From Halocaridina rubra (lineage: Eukaryota > Arthropoda > Malacostraca > Decapoda > Atyidae): a stretch of DNA of 64,000 nucleotides. The notes beneath the pieces were generated by a model. That model searched no databases. It saw only the letters and a program-made list of their open reading frames with translations, and was not told where the DNA came from. Positions within the stretch are counted from its first letter, which is position 1. Each line of letters begins with the position of its first letter. The position numbers were made by a program, and so were the translations under genes. The DNA is taken from the NCBI GenBank assembly GCA_037179515.1, contig JAXCGZ010007570.1, forward strand, positions 56,001 to 120,000, given 5' to 3'. This document shows positions 41,723 through 54,427 of the stretch, piece by piece.

Positions 41723-42278
41723 TATTGTTAAAATCAATATCCTTCCCATTTATATTAACTTGATAGTTAGTTTGATACACGAAATAATTAAATAATTCAA
41801 TAAATACGGAAAATAAGCCTGTCAACAGTACTGAGTTAAATTGCCAAGTAGCACAGCTATCTTAATTTTTTCTTTTTGCTTTGTTCTCTTTTATTATATT
41901 CTATTTTGTATAAAGTGAATTAGATTTAAAGTTTGATCCTGTGATAACATACCTTGGTTAGGAAGTGATTAATATTTTTTTTTTTTCTGAAATAACCAGT
42001 TTATCCGTTAAGAAGAATATATAGCAGAAACAGGTGGATGTCTCCTCAGATGCAAATTCAAATTTTCCTTCAAGTGTACTTTTGTTTTGCATTTTTTTTT
42101 TTTTTTCAAATTACCAAAGTCAAATACTAAGTTAGGATGTGTGTTACCAGAAAAGAGATGAATTGAGTAACTAAATAGTACTCATATTAAGATATAGACA
42201 TTTTGGGTGAAGCTTAAATAGAAACTTTTCTCTCTTTTTTTTCTTCTCTCTATATTCTGTGAAAGGGAAAACATCAAA

Positions 42279-43393
42279 ATGAGGCCTTCTCTGTCCTTAA
42301 CTCTCCCATCTAATTTGTCGGGGGAGGGGTGGTAAAGGATCTCCGAGGGATGTAGCAGAAGGAGGAGTGGCTGTTAGGAGATTAAAACAGAAAGCCAAAG
42401 AATTAGAGATAATGTTTATAAACCTTGATGATAAAATTCGGTATATGGATAGAGAAATAAATGAGAATGAAACTCTGTGAGGAAATAAGATTTTTGGTGG
42501 AAGCAAATAAAGCACAAGGGCAAGAGAAAAAAGAACTAGAAAAACGAATAAAGAAGATGGAAGGGGAAAAGAGTGAACTAGAAACCAGAATTTCTAAACA
42601 AGAAGATAACAGCAAACACCCGAATGAGAACTTGAATGAATTAAATGTTAGTTCACTGCTCTCTTCTGAGAGAGACGAGATTGCAGATTGGAATGTCCAG
42701 ATTAAGGAAAACATCGAACAGTTTAGAAAAGAGTTTCAGGAGCTGAATACGGAATATGATGCCAAGAAAACTTCCTTTGCTGATGCACTAAAGGGGAATG
42801 TGGCAGTAAAAGTGGCTGTGAAGGTTGTGGCACTGGAAAACATACAAACAGTTGACTATAAAGAAATAGTAATAGAAAAAATGAAGCTGTTGTGATGGAA
42901 AGGGCAAATCCACTGATTAAACAGGCACTTTATAAAGAGAAGACATTGGTAATCTCAGGCATAAGCAAATCCCAGGAACCAACATGGCAGGGGAGACTTG
43001 AAGAAAATAAAGCTAGGGTTGTAGACCTGATAAGAAAGCTTGGAGCAATTTGTGGTCCTGAGGATATTTTAAACTTTCACCAACAAAGTAAATATTCTAG
43101 GGAGGGAAAGCCGAGACCAACAAAAGTAACCTTTGAGAGATGGGACACATGTAGAGAAATATTGATTAGAAAAAGTCTAAAAGACCTTCAAGAGTTAAAA
43201 AAAAAAGTGTTCATTAGACAATACACAACACTGGAAGAGCTGGAACAGATCAAAAACTTGTTGCAAGAGGTTAGAAGTTTTAAATTAGGAAAGAAATGAA
43301 TAGGGGAAGAAAAATTTTCAATTCAGAGTGCTTCCAGACAAAGGGTAGATAAAGAAGATAATGACAGAAGATCAGGGGATGGGGCCTCATTAA
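42279..43393 (+). pseudogene. LINE copy H ORF1
   Basis: ATG at 42279 matches the ORF1 start of copy C. The coiled coil (ELEKRIKKMEGEKSELETRI, then SSERDEIADWN) runs in 42461-42895, and the RRM-like part (VISGISKS, VVDLIRKLG, GKPRPTKVTFER) in 42892-43299. Frameshifts near 42478 and 42885 and a stop at 43297-43299 break it. At the ILIRKSLKDLQ junction this copy reads through where C and F shift, so it may keep the ancestral frame. Confidence 0.8.
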
Positions 43394-46200
43394 GATTGTT
43401 ATACATAAATGCTGATGGATTAGCTGGTAAGGCAGTAGAATTGAAAGATAGTATTCACAACAGTAAGGCAGATATAGTAGCAGTTACAGAGACTAAATTG
43501 AGTGAGGACATAAGGAGTGTCACAGCTTTTCCTAAGGGCTTCTGAATATTAAGGGTTGAAAGATCTGAGAGGACTGGTGGAGGGATAGCATTGCTCATAA
43601 GTGAAAGGATTCAAGTTGAAGAAATAAACTTGGCTATAGAAAGTGAGTTCAAGGAATTTCTTGTTGTTCGCATAAATACTGGGTCAGAGAGCATTATAAT
43701 AACTGTTATATATAACCCATCAATGAACCAACATAGGCTAGAAGTATATGAGTAAAGTCATATAGGTACTACTGAGGTCATAAACTCAGTTGTTTACATT
43801 GCATTTGAGAGAAAATGTAGGATTTTGATTATGTGAGATATTAATCATAAAGAGATAGAGTGGATAAATCTTGACTCACACAGTGGTGAGGACTCATTCG
43901 TGGCAAGATTCTTAGATTGCATACAAGGGAATTTCCAACACCAACATGTACTGGAACCAACGAGGACTAAGGGTGGGGATAAGCCATTGCTACTTGATCT
44001 AGTATTCACAGATAACGTGTTGGATGTTGAAAAATTGAGTATGAACCACCAATTGGAAAAAGTGACCACTGTGTATTGTTGATGGAGTATATCATTGAAT
44101 ATGTTCTGCCTGAGAGTAGAGGCACTGAGGGCATGAAGAGGAACTATCCGAAAGGAGATTGCATCAAAATGAATGAGCTTTTTGCAGTTATTGACTGGAG
44201 GACCTTATTTTACAACAAATCTGTACAAGAAATGTACGACATCTTTTGTGAGGAATATGGGTAGATAGCAGATTGCTGCATCCCTGTCACCAAAGTAGGT
44301 GTAATTCATGCCAGAGAGAAATGGTTCGATAATGAGTGCAGGTCTAAGGAGTGGAGAGACAAATGCTGGAATATGTGTAGGAGAAGAAAACACATAAAGG
44401 CCTGGCAGACCTATAGAAGAGCAAGAAATGCTTACCTAAGTAAAAGAAGAGAGGCAGAGAGAGATTATTTAAGGGACATCACTAGGAAGGGTAAAGAAAA
44501 TCCCAAACTTTACCACAGCTCTATCGGAGGAAAACTGAAGGTAAAAGAACAGGTTTTAAAGCTTAAGAGAGCGGATGGAAGCATCACTTAGACGGATGAA
44601 GAGATCTGCAAAGAACTGAACAAGGAGTTTCAGTCATTATTTACAGTAGAAAATACACCACTCCATCAGATTGCAGAGATAGAAGCTCATGAACCGGTAT
44701 TAGAGAACATTATCCTTTTAGCCACAGAGGTATACAAAGCGCTGATGGAGTTAGATGTCCATAAAGCTACAGGTCCTGACAATATATCCCCTCATGTACA
44801 AGTACTTAAAAAATGCGCAAATTCAATATAAGCAGCACTAAGTATCATATTTAAAAAGTCGCTGGTGTCAGGGGAGATTCCAAGATGCTGGAAACAAGTG
44901 AACATGATACCTATCTTCAAAAAGGGAAGGAGGGATACGGCTCTAAACTATAGACTTGTTTCCTTGACTAGCATAGTTTGCAAAGTTATGGAGAAACTAC
45001 TTAGGTAACATATCTCTCTTCACTTGGAATCCTTCAACTTTTTGTCAGTGAGACATCATTGCTTCAGAGAAGGTAGATCAACAGTAAAAAACTTATTAGA
45101 ATTTTATGATGAGGTAAACCGAATCTTACAGGAAAGAGAGGGCTGGGCAGATTGCACATTCTTAGACTTTTGGAAAGCATTTGACACTGTCCCACATGGG
45201 AGACTTATTAAGAAGCTGCAAGGAATGGCAAGAATAGGTGGAAATGTCTTGAAATGGATAAAAACTTACTTAAGAGGAAGGGGACAGAGGGTTAGAGTAA
45301 GACACTCAGTGTCTGAATGGAGAAGAGTTAGTAGTGGAGTTCCACAGGGTTCAGTTTTAGGGCCACTTTTGTTCCTTGTATATGTAAATAACCTACCAGA
45401 GTCTGTAAATTCATTCATGAATATGTTTGCAGATAATGCAAAGATTGTGAAGAAAGTAGGAAACGAGAACAATGGTAGAGAACTTCAGGAAGATCTAAAT
45501 AGTCTGCATGAGTGGTCAGAAAAGTGGCTAATTAAATTCAGTGCTTCAAAATGTAAGGCAATGAGAATGGGTACAAGTGTAAGAAGGCCCAAGCTTGACT
45601 ACTCGGTGGCTGGAGTACAACTTCAAGAGACAGAAAATGAGAGAGATCTAGGAGTAAACATACTGGCAGATTTGTCTTCAGAAATACAAATAAATGGCAT
45701 AGTAAGCGCAGCATATGCATTCTTATCAAATGTAAGGGTAGCCTTTAGGCACATGGACAAGGAAATGTTCAGAAATATTTATGTAACCTATGTGAGGCCA
45801 AAATTCGAATACGCAGCCCCTTTTTGGAATCCGCACTTGAAAAAGCACATAGCTAAGCTTGAAAAAGTTCAAAGACATGCCACAAAACTGGTGCCAGAAA
45901 TACGCAATCTCACATTATGATGAGAGGCTGAGGGAATTAGACTTACCATCACTCGAAGCTAGACGATTGAGGGGGGATATGGTGACAGTGTTTAAATTCC
46001 TTCATGGTTATGATAGAGTGGATAGGGATCGATATTTTGATATGGCTGGCTCTAGAACTAGAGGTCATAGTTTGAAGCTTCGTAAGAAAACTTCTTTGCA
46101 GGATGTAAGGAAATACTTTTTCAGTGTAAGAGTAGTTGATAATTGGAATTGGCTAAGTTAGGAGGTAGTTAATGCTATCTGAATCCATAGTATGATAAGT
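43394..46200 (+). pseudogene. LINE copy H ORF2, heavily broken
   Basis: Same domains as copy F, in fragments: endonuclease pieces at about 43400-44090 (stops near 43543 and 43755), linker at 44076-44591, RT at 45024-45920 and C-terminal part at 45859-46161. QHGFREGRS is changed to HHCFREGRS, motif A is FLDFWKAFD, the active site is FADNAKI, and VNDLP is VNNLP. Confidence 0.9.
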
Positions 46201-46291
46201 ATCACTAAATAGAAAACGGAACCGATCAGGAGACGGGAAGATACGAGCTTTGGGCTCTTTCCCGTAAACACAATTATCACAGTTAGGTAAT

Positions 46292-46306
46292 CACACACAC
46301 ACACAC
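46292..46306. repeat. (CA)n microsatellite between LINE copies H and I
   Basis: Seven CA units. Confidence 0.9.
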
Positions 46307-47679
<1,373 letters not shown>

Positions 47680-48536
47680 TGTATACATGTGTGTGTGTGC
47701 CTGCGTGCTTGCGTGTGTGTGAGCACAGCTTTTCAAATTGTCTGCATTGCTGGTACAGCATGTAGAACAGTATAAGTGAATTACAATGTGATAATTTTTA
47801 TACATTAAGCAAAGCAAGTCAACAGCACTTATATACCACAAATCGGTGCTTAAATCTGGATGAAAAATTTAAATGCACACAAGTTTTTTCCCAGTAAATA
47901 AGATGAGAATCTAGAGCCAATGACCAAACTTGGGAGCAATACTCCAGACTAGGAATTACAAAAGAATTGAAACAATTCGTTGTAATTGATGTATCACCAA
48001 AAATCTTAACAGGATTACTATGCTACTGATGAAGATATGGAACGAATATGTTGTTTGGAAGTCAACTACTATCAAAGGTTACACCTTGATTATTGAACAA
48101 ATTACATAAATGTTAAGGAAAGATTATCAATAATGAGCCCGTGGAGGATCAGGAGCTCTTAACCTGCTTAATATCATATTTTATGTTTTATTAGCATTTA
48201 ATTTTATGTTCCACATATTGCACCAAGAACTATATTTAGCAGAATCTCTGTTTAAAGACTCCGTAACATCTACGAGTATGGTTAGGGATGGAACAACAAC
48301 AATAAAGATAGCATCATTAGCATAGGCAACCAGTTTGTTTCCAAGCCTGTTCATGTGTCATTGGTGTACAAGATAAAAAGTAAGAGACCAAGAACACTAC
48401 CCTGATTGACACCAGAGATCACATTACTTAATTCTCTTTCATGTCCATCTACCACCACCCTTTGAGTCTTGTTACTTAAAAATTGCACGATGCTATCAAG
48501 AAAACATCAGCCAATCCTCAGGTTCCTACGTCTTGC

Positions 48537-48985
48537 ATTGGCACCATTTTCCCACGGAGCCCAGCCAGGTGAAAGTCTTGAATAGTGGCCACCTCTATAA
48601 TTCTATCCATTATAATTTTATATTTATTATGATTTCTGTACACTTGAGGGAGGATATTTAGTGAGACATGTTTTCTGGAATTGCTTAAGTTCTCTTTCAG
48701 TTTCTCATGACAATATGTCTTTGCCAAGACGACAATGGCTTTCTTCTGGTTAAAGCTTCTTTTGAACTCTTTGGTAATCAATGAATCTAATACCCATTCT
48801 GAATGAACCTTCCTCGAGATACTCTTTTTGAAATAGAAGTAGCATGTTGCAGTAACATCTTAGAAACACAGAACATGAAGTTTGTTTTTTATTTGTCTTC
48901 TAGTGTTGGTGGGCATGAGAGGGGGTGTCATAATGTGGTCAGGTTAGTTACACTGTATGAGACGTTTTCCTCTCAGCAGCACTAA
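48537..48985. repeat. Interspersed repeat, copy 1 (also at 62472-62790)
   Basis: Strong similarity to 62472-62790 in the same orientation: GCCACCATTTTCC, CACCTCTATAATTCTATCC, CCATTCTGAATGA, CCTTCCTCGAGATACTCTTTTTG and GAGAGGGGGTGTCATAATGTGG. This copy has about 130 bp more in the middle. Minus-strand reading gives DRIIEVATIQ in this copy; the other copy is frameshifted after the same start. Family unknown. Confidence 0.8.
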
Positions 48986-49599
48986 ATTCAGATCCAATTA
49001 TGCATACCTACTGACCAAAGTCCTATACTTTTTGCAAATATGTAGAGATATTTAGAACTTCATCACAAGTACCCAAACCTTTACGGAAACCAAACTGCAG
49101 ACTTGAAAAAAGTCCAGCACTTTTCATAATTATAGAGGTGCTTTACCAACAATCACTTAAAAGCTTTAGAAAATATAGTTAACAAAATGGGATCTTAATT
49201 AGTGGGTGATGTACTTTCAATAAGAAGGATGGCAGTGATATTACCAATCCTCCAACAGGAGGAAAAACATTCTGACTTGATCAGGTTTATATTTCTCATT
49301 GGCAATTTTGGTGCCAAAAGGTCAGTGCCTTTTTTTTTTTTAATAATGAAGAAAAACTCATTTATGATAAGTTCCACCCTAAATATCCAAGTCAAGCAAA
49401 ATACAATGAACCTTGTGGGATTGAAATGCTGAAGATGTCAGTTTAGGGTCAGGATAACAAGTATGAGGCATTTTAAATTTCATATCACTCTGGGTTATTT
49501 AAAACTTCAGCTAATATACCTTCCATTGCTCTTTAGGATCACCTCTTGAGTTGCTGGTGTACACCAGCAATTTTTCCGACACTATCATCATATTCTATT

Positions 49600-49690
49600 T
49601 TTTTGACAAAAAGTCAAAGTTTTTTCTTTGACTGCCACCCCCCATATAAGGGGGAATATGGCATTGGTATATGGATAGCTGGAGCTACAA
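49600..49690 (+). repeat. Possible RTE-like 3' terminal fragment
   Basis: CTTTGACTGCCACCCCCCATATAAGGGGGAATATGGCATTGGTATA resembles the end of the RTE element at about 57222-57275 (a C-run/G-run hairpin followed by CCAAGGTA). Similarity is short, so this is tentative. Confidence 0.35.
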
Positions 49691-50700
49691 TATATACAGA
49701 ATGCGGCTCAGTTCTACTGAGCATAATTTGTTTAAACTAGATATGATTGACTTCTAATATTATATGCTGCTTGTTTCTCGTCATAGGCATGTCTACGTTC
49801 TTTATTAAAGAAAGCTTTATGTTTAATGCGAAGATTCAATATTCTTGATGGAAACCTTCTCTCAATGATATAAAATACAAATTTGCTCACTGATATAATT
49901 ATATCATCTTGCTTATAAATGTCTGGTCAGTTAAGTTAAGCAAGGTCAGATAAGATACCATCCTAATCTGTTCTTGACTTGAGGCAAACCGAGAAAGAAA
50001 ATACATCTGAGATGTCTCGATTGATTATTACAGTGGCAGAAAGTAAACAATGATCTCATGATCCAGTGGGAGATCCAACTTTAGAAGTGATGGCATCAGG
50101 AGAATCTGTCTAGAGAACGTCAAGGCAATTACCTGTCCTGTGGTAGGCTTTCATAATCATTTGCTCACATCCAGACTTTGTTGCAAAGTCAAGAGCTGCA
50201 ACAAAAGACAATCCGTTGGTGAAACAAGAGTTTATCCACTTTATGTGATAAGCATCAATGTCATCAACGAAAATAAATAAGAACATTCTATCATCCTGCT
50301 GTACACCAGCCATATTATCAGTAAGACAATTAGATATACTGTCATCAAGAATTGGGTTGTGGTAGATTGAAAAAATATGTAAATGCTTATGCCTTTTATA
50401 TATTTTTAATAACGTGAGTTTCATAACTCCCACACTCGAAACATGATTTTTGATAGGCAGAGAAGCCACTGAGAACAAAAACTGCCATACCACGAGTTCT
50501 TGGAAAGGCATCAGGCTTTAAAAGTAAGGGCTTGCTGAAACCAAGAATAAGTAGTTTAGATATATGCCACATCTGAGCAGTAAGTGTCTCTGAGCTAAAC
50601 AAAAAACATACTGGCTAGAGGCAACAATAAGGTCCCTGATGTTAGCATGAAAGCCTCTGATATTAGTGTATAGTATATGGCACTGCTGTAGCTTAGTGTG

Positions 50701-51780
50701 CATAGGTCTAGGATTTAACTCAAAGTGACCACATAAGAATAAATCACAAATAGTGCAGAGGCAGTGCCATAACTTAAAAATTTACAGTAAGAATAGCAAT
50801 ATTTAATAATAAAGACCTTGATATTAAAAATCCATAAATAAGATATATATATGTCGGAAGTAAATGGTCAACATAGTGGAGCCGACACACCATGCAAGGC
50901 ATCACTACCTTCAGGATCGCCAAGTCAGCTGGAGAGAGGACAATCTTGATGGGTCTAGAAAGGAAAACCCGCCAGGCACTCAAGCCTTCCAAGGAGGCTG
51001 ACCTACACTCACTGTGAAAGAAAACAGATTGAGAAAAATGGGAATATATACTTTAGTGTACCGTCAAGCTAGAGGTCCAAGATTCAAGGTTGTGGAAGAT
51101 CATGGTACAGAGGATATGGCACAACCCATTGTCAAGGAGCAATGGCTGTATGGTCATAATGTAGATAGATAAAGCGCATGACATAGAGATAAGGCTTCTT
51201 CAGTGGCTCCTGTTATCTTGTGGACATTATTAACCACTTGAGTACCTTGTTCTCATGTATAGTTGGGTTGTGAAATAAGTTTATTTAAACCCCAATGCTT
51301 ATAACCAGATTACTTCCCATTGTCATTTAGAGTGTTTTTATATCTCTTCATTTTGGTTTATTTAAACTTTGTACAAGCCAATGGGCAGCCTCTGTAAATT
51401 GTATAGAATACATTTGGAATCGGCAGAATTTTTGCTTTGCCCTTTATTATACTGGCCTTTAAGCATTAGGCCTAAAGAGGTTAGTAGATGCCCTATAGAA
51501 CTGTTTCTGCCTGTAGCTGATTATAACAGGTCTTGAGTTTTGTAGTATATGTGAATACCTTTGGAGAACTCCCCAGAAGGACTTCTATTATTGCATGCTT
51601 TTTTGGAGCTTTTTTCTCTCTCGGTTTCATAAAGTTTTGTCTGTCTTGGATATATAACGCTACTTCCCTGTCTCTTTTTTTGTGACTGTGATGGTTTGAA
51701 CTCTTATTATAATCATTGGTATTTACGATGTTTGGTTGGAACTTTGGTAGAAAATCTAGCAAAGGTAGGCAAGGTTGTTG
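50701..51780. other. Unassigned DNA beside the decayed LINE
   Basis: No recognisable gene. Part of 50850-51000 may be an upstream piece of the decayed LINE, but I cannot show this. Confidence 0.4.
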
Positions 51781-51783
51781 CTC

Positions 51784-52009
<226 letters not shown>

Positions 52010-52105
52010 GGTAGGAAAAGCCCATTAAATAAAAGAATGAAAATAAATATATAAAAAGTACTTATTAATTTCGTGACCTTAACTGGCCACCTTCTCAAAG
52101 TACAA
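52010..52105 (-). repeat. Short interspersed repeat, copy 1 (inverted copy at 61500-61590)
   Basis: GGAAAAGCCCATTAAATAAA...TTAATTTCGTGACCTTAACTGGCCAC matches the reverse complement of about 61505-61587. Both copies abut TA/TATG microsatellites. Confidence 0.8.
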
Positions 52106-52213
52106 ATATTATGTATATGTGGATGTATATATTTGTGCATGGCTATGTATGTGTATATATGTATGTATGTGCATGTTTGTGGATGGGTATGTATGTGTAT
52201 ATATGTATGTATT
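52106..52213. repeat. TATG/TGTA-rich simple sequence
   Basis: Degenerate TATGTATG/GTGTATATATG repeats before the RTE-like element. Confidence 0.85.
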
Positions 52214-52309
52214 CCCTGCGTGTCGTAAAAGGCGACTAAAATTGGACGGGGCGGGAGGACTAGGAATCCCCCCCCCCTTGTATCAACCTCCTGCGAGACG
52301 TCAAAGAAG

Positions 52310-54421
52310 AAAGGGAGTAGAGGGGAGAATAAGTTCTCCTCAAACTCTAGTTTTGGGGTGTCTAAATGTGCGTGGTTGTAGTAGGATTGAGAGCAAAAGA
52401 TGTGAGATTGGATATATGTTTGGTAGGAGGAGGATGGATGTATTGGCATTGTGTGAGACGAAGATGAAAGGAAAAGGAGAAGTGGCATTTGGTGATGTGA
52501 CGGGTAGGGTGTCTGGGGTTGAAAGGGGGAGAGTGAGAGAAGGTGTGGCATTATTGCTGAGTGAATGGATGGTAAATCAGGTAGTGGAATGGAAAGAAGT
52601 GTCATCTAGGCTGATGTGGGTGAGGGCTAGGATAGGAAGGGAATGTTGGGCTTTTGTTAGTGCGTATGGGCCAGGATGTGAGAGAAGTGAGGAAGAGCGG
52701 GATAAATTCTGGAATGATTTAACTAGATGTGTGGATGGTCTGAGTAGAAGGAACTATGTAGTTGTGTTGGGTGACTTGAATGCCAGAGTGGGTGATGGAG
52801 AGGTAGAAGGTGTTGTAGGAAAGTATGGGGTACCAGGTGGGAATGAGAGTGGCGAGAGACTGTTAGATATGTGTGTGGAGCAAGAGTTGGTGATAGGTAA
52901 TAGTTTATTTAAGAAGAAGTTAATAAATAAGTATACATGGATGAGAGTGGCAAATGGAAGAGTGAAAGAAAGAGCATTGATGGATTATGTGTTGGTAGCA
53001 AAGAGCATGGTTGGTAGAGTGAAAGATGTACATGCATTCAGGGGTGTGGCTGCTGGGATGTCTGATTATTTTTTGGTTGAAGCAAAAGTGGTAGTAGCAA
53101 AAGAGTGGGGAAATAGTGTGGGGGGATGTAGAAGGGAAATAGCGAAGGTGGAAGAGTTGAAAAAGCCAGAGAAGAGACGGGAATATCAGGACAGGTTGAG
53201 AGGGGCATATGACAGGGTGAAAGAAAGAGAAGTTAGGGAGTTAGGGGAGGAATGGGGGTTGATGAAAGAATGTTTTGTGGGACATGCAAGTGATGTGTGT
53301 GGAAAGAGGTTTGTTGGAGGTGGCATGAGGAGGGGCAGCGAGTGGTGGAATGAAGGGGTGAAAATGAAGGTGGAAGAGAAAAAGAGGGCTTTTGAGGAAT
53401 GGCTGCAGTGTAAAATTAGGGAGAAGTATGAAAGATATAGGGAGAAAAATGTGGAAACCAAGCGGAAGGTAGAGGAAGAGAAGAGGTTGGCAAATGTTAG
53501 GTGGGGACAGGATTTTAGTAGGTCATATGAGGAGAATAAAAAGAAGTTTTGGAAAGAAGTGAAGAGAGTAAGGAAGGGTGGATCGAGGATGGAAGAGACT
53601 GTGAAAGATGTGAATGGACAGATGTTAAGAGGGAACGATGCAAGGAAAAGATGGGCAGAATATTTTGAGTGCTTGCTGAATGTTGAGGAAGATAGAGAGG
53701 CAGCTATAGTGACAGTGGGAGGGGTTCAAGGGCCAGTACTGGGAGATGAAAATGAGAGAGAGATTACAAGAGAGGAGGTGAAAAGGGCATTGTATGAAGC
53801 GAAAGCAGGTAAAGCACCTGGAATGGATGGTGTGAGAGCGGAGATGTTGAAAGAAGGGGGTGTGACTGCATTGGAATGGTTAGTGAGAGTGTTTAATATA
53901 TGCTTTATGTTGCCATTGGTGCCAGTGGAATGGGTGATTGCCTGTATAGTGCCCCTATACAAAGGTAAGGGAGATATGTATGAATGCAGTAATTTTACGG
54001 GTATAAGTTTGTTGAGTGTGGTAGGAAAAGTGTATGGTAGGATACTGGTTAATAGGATTAGGGATAAGACAGAATATGTGATTGCGGAAGTGCAGAGTGC
54101 TTTTAGGAGAGGTAGAGGTTGTATAGATCAGATTTTTATAGTTAGGCAGTTATGTGAGAAATATTTAGCAAAGGGTAAGGATGTGTATTTTGCATTATTG
54201 GATCTGGAGAAAGCATATGATAGAGTTGATAGAGAGGCTATGTGGAGTGTTTTGAGATTATATGGAATTAATGGTAAATTGTTGCATGCAGTGAAGAGTT
54301 TGTATGAGGGCAGTAGAGCTTGTGTTAGGGTAGGGATTGAAGTGAGTGAGTGGTTTCCAGTGAGTGTGGACTGAGACAGGGATGTGCGATGTAACCATGG
54401 CTGTTCAATTTGTATATTGAT
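52310..54421 (+). pseudogene. RTE-like ORF2, 5' part: endonuclease and first half of RT
   Basis: A long frame ends at 54374; its first ~60 codons come from simple sequence, so the real start is after about 52300. Endonuclease motifs: [38 protein letters not shown], and GMSDYFLVEA near 53060, where the usual SDH is SDY, altering the catalytic histidine. A Glu/Lys/Arg-rich linker follows, then RT: KAPGMDGVRAEML, VPLYKGKGD, VQSAFRRGRGCIDQI and LDLEKAYDRVDREAMW. One missing G near 54369 shifts the frame in the QG motif region, and a TAA lies close after. Confidence 0.88.
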
Positions 54422-54427
54422 GGAGTT

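Larger units (their letters stand above)
39821..46294 (+). mobile_element. CR1/L2-like LINE copy H, full-length-like, with a nested element
   Basis: Starts AATGTCTCTCG after (AC)n and ends GTAATCAC before (AC)n. Without the 1,580-bp insertion it is about 4.9 kb. Its 5' region matches copy C from CAAGCTGTCC-like sequence at about 40005 on; the first ~185 bp have no counterpart in the window and may be 5' untranslated region or older flank. This is a decayed older-subfamily copy. Confidence 0.88.
47881..50700 (-). pseudogene. Heavily decayed I/Jockey-like LINE ORF2
   Basis: On the minus strand, order EN then RT. The frames 50396-50602 and 50110-50511 contain SKPLLLKPDAFPRTRGMAVFV, SGFSAYQKSCFECGS, IFSIYHNP, FVDDID and AALDFATKSGCEQM, which I recognise as the endonuclease of a common decapod LINE group. 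Further down, about 49250-49050 holds LLIEST...PILLTIFSKAFK and LVKHLYNY, an RT fingers region, and about 48420-48290 holds GVNQGSVLGLLLFILYTND and AYANDA-like remnants of RT motifs B and C. Many stops and frameshifts; a repeated unit at 48537-48985 interrupts it. The family level is inference. Confidence 0.68.

Noticed and set aside
48518..48781. 87-codon minus-strand frame as a small host gene
   Set aside because: It spans part of a repeated unit whose second copy is frameshifted, and I recognise no family.
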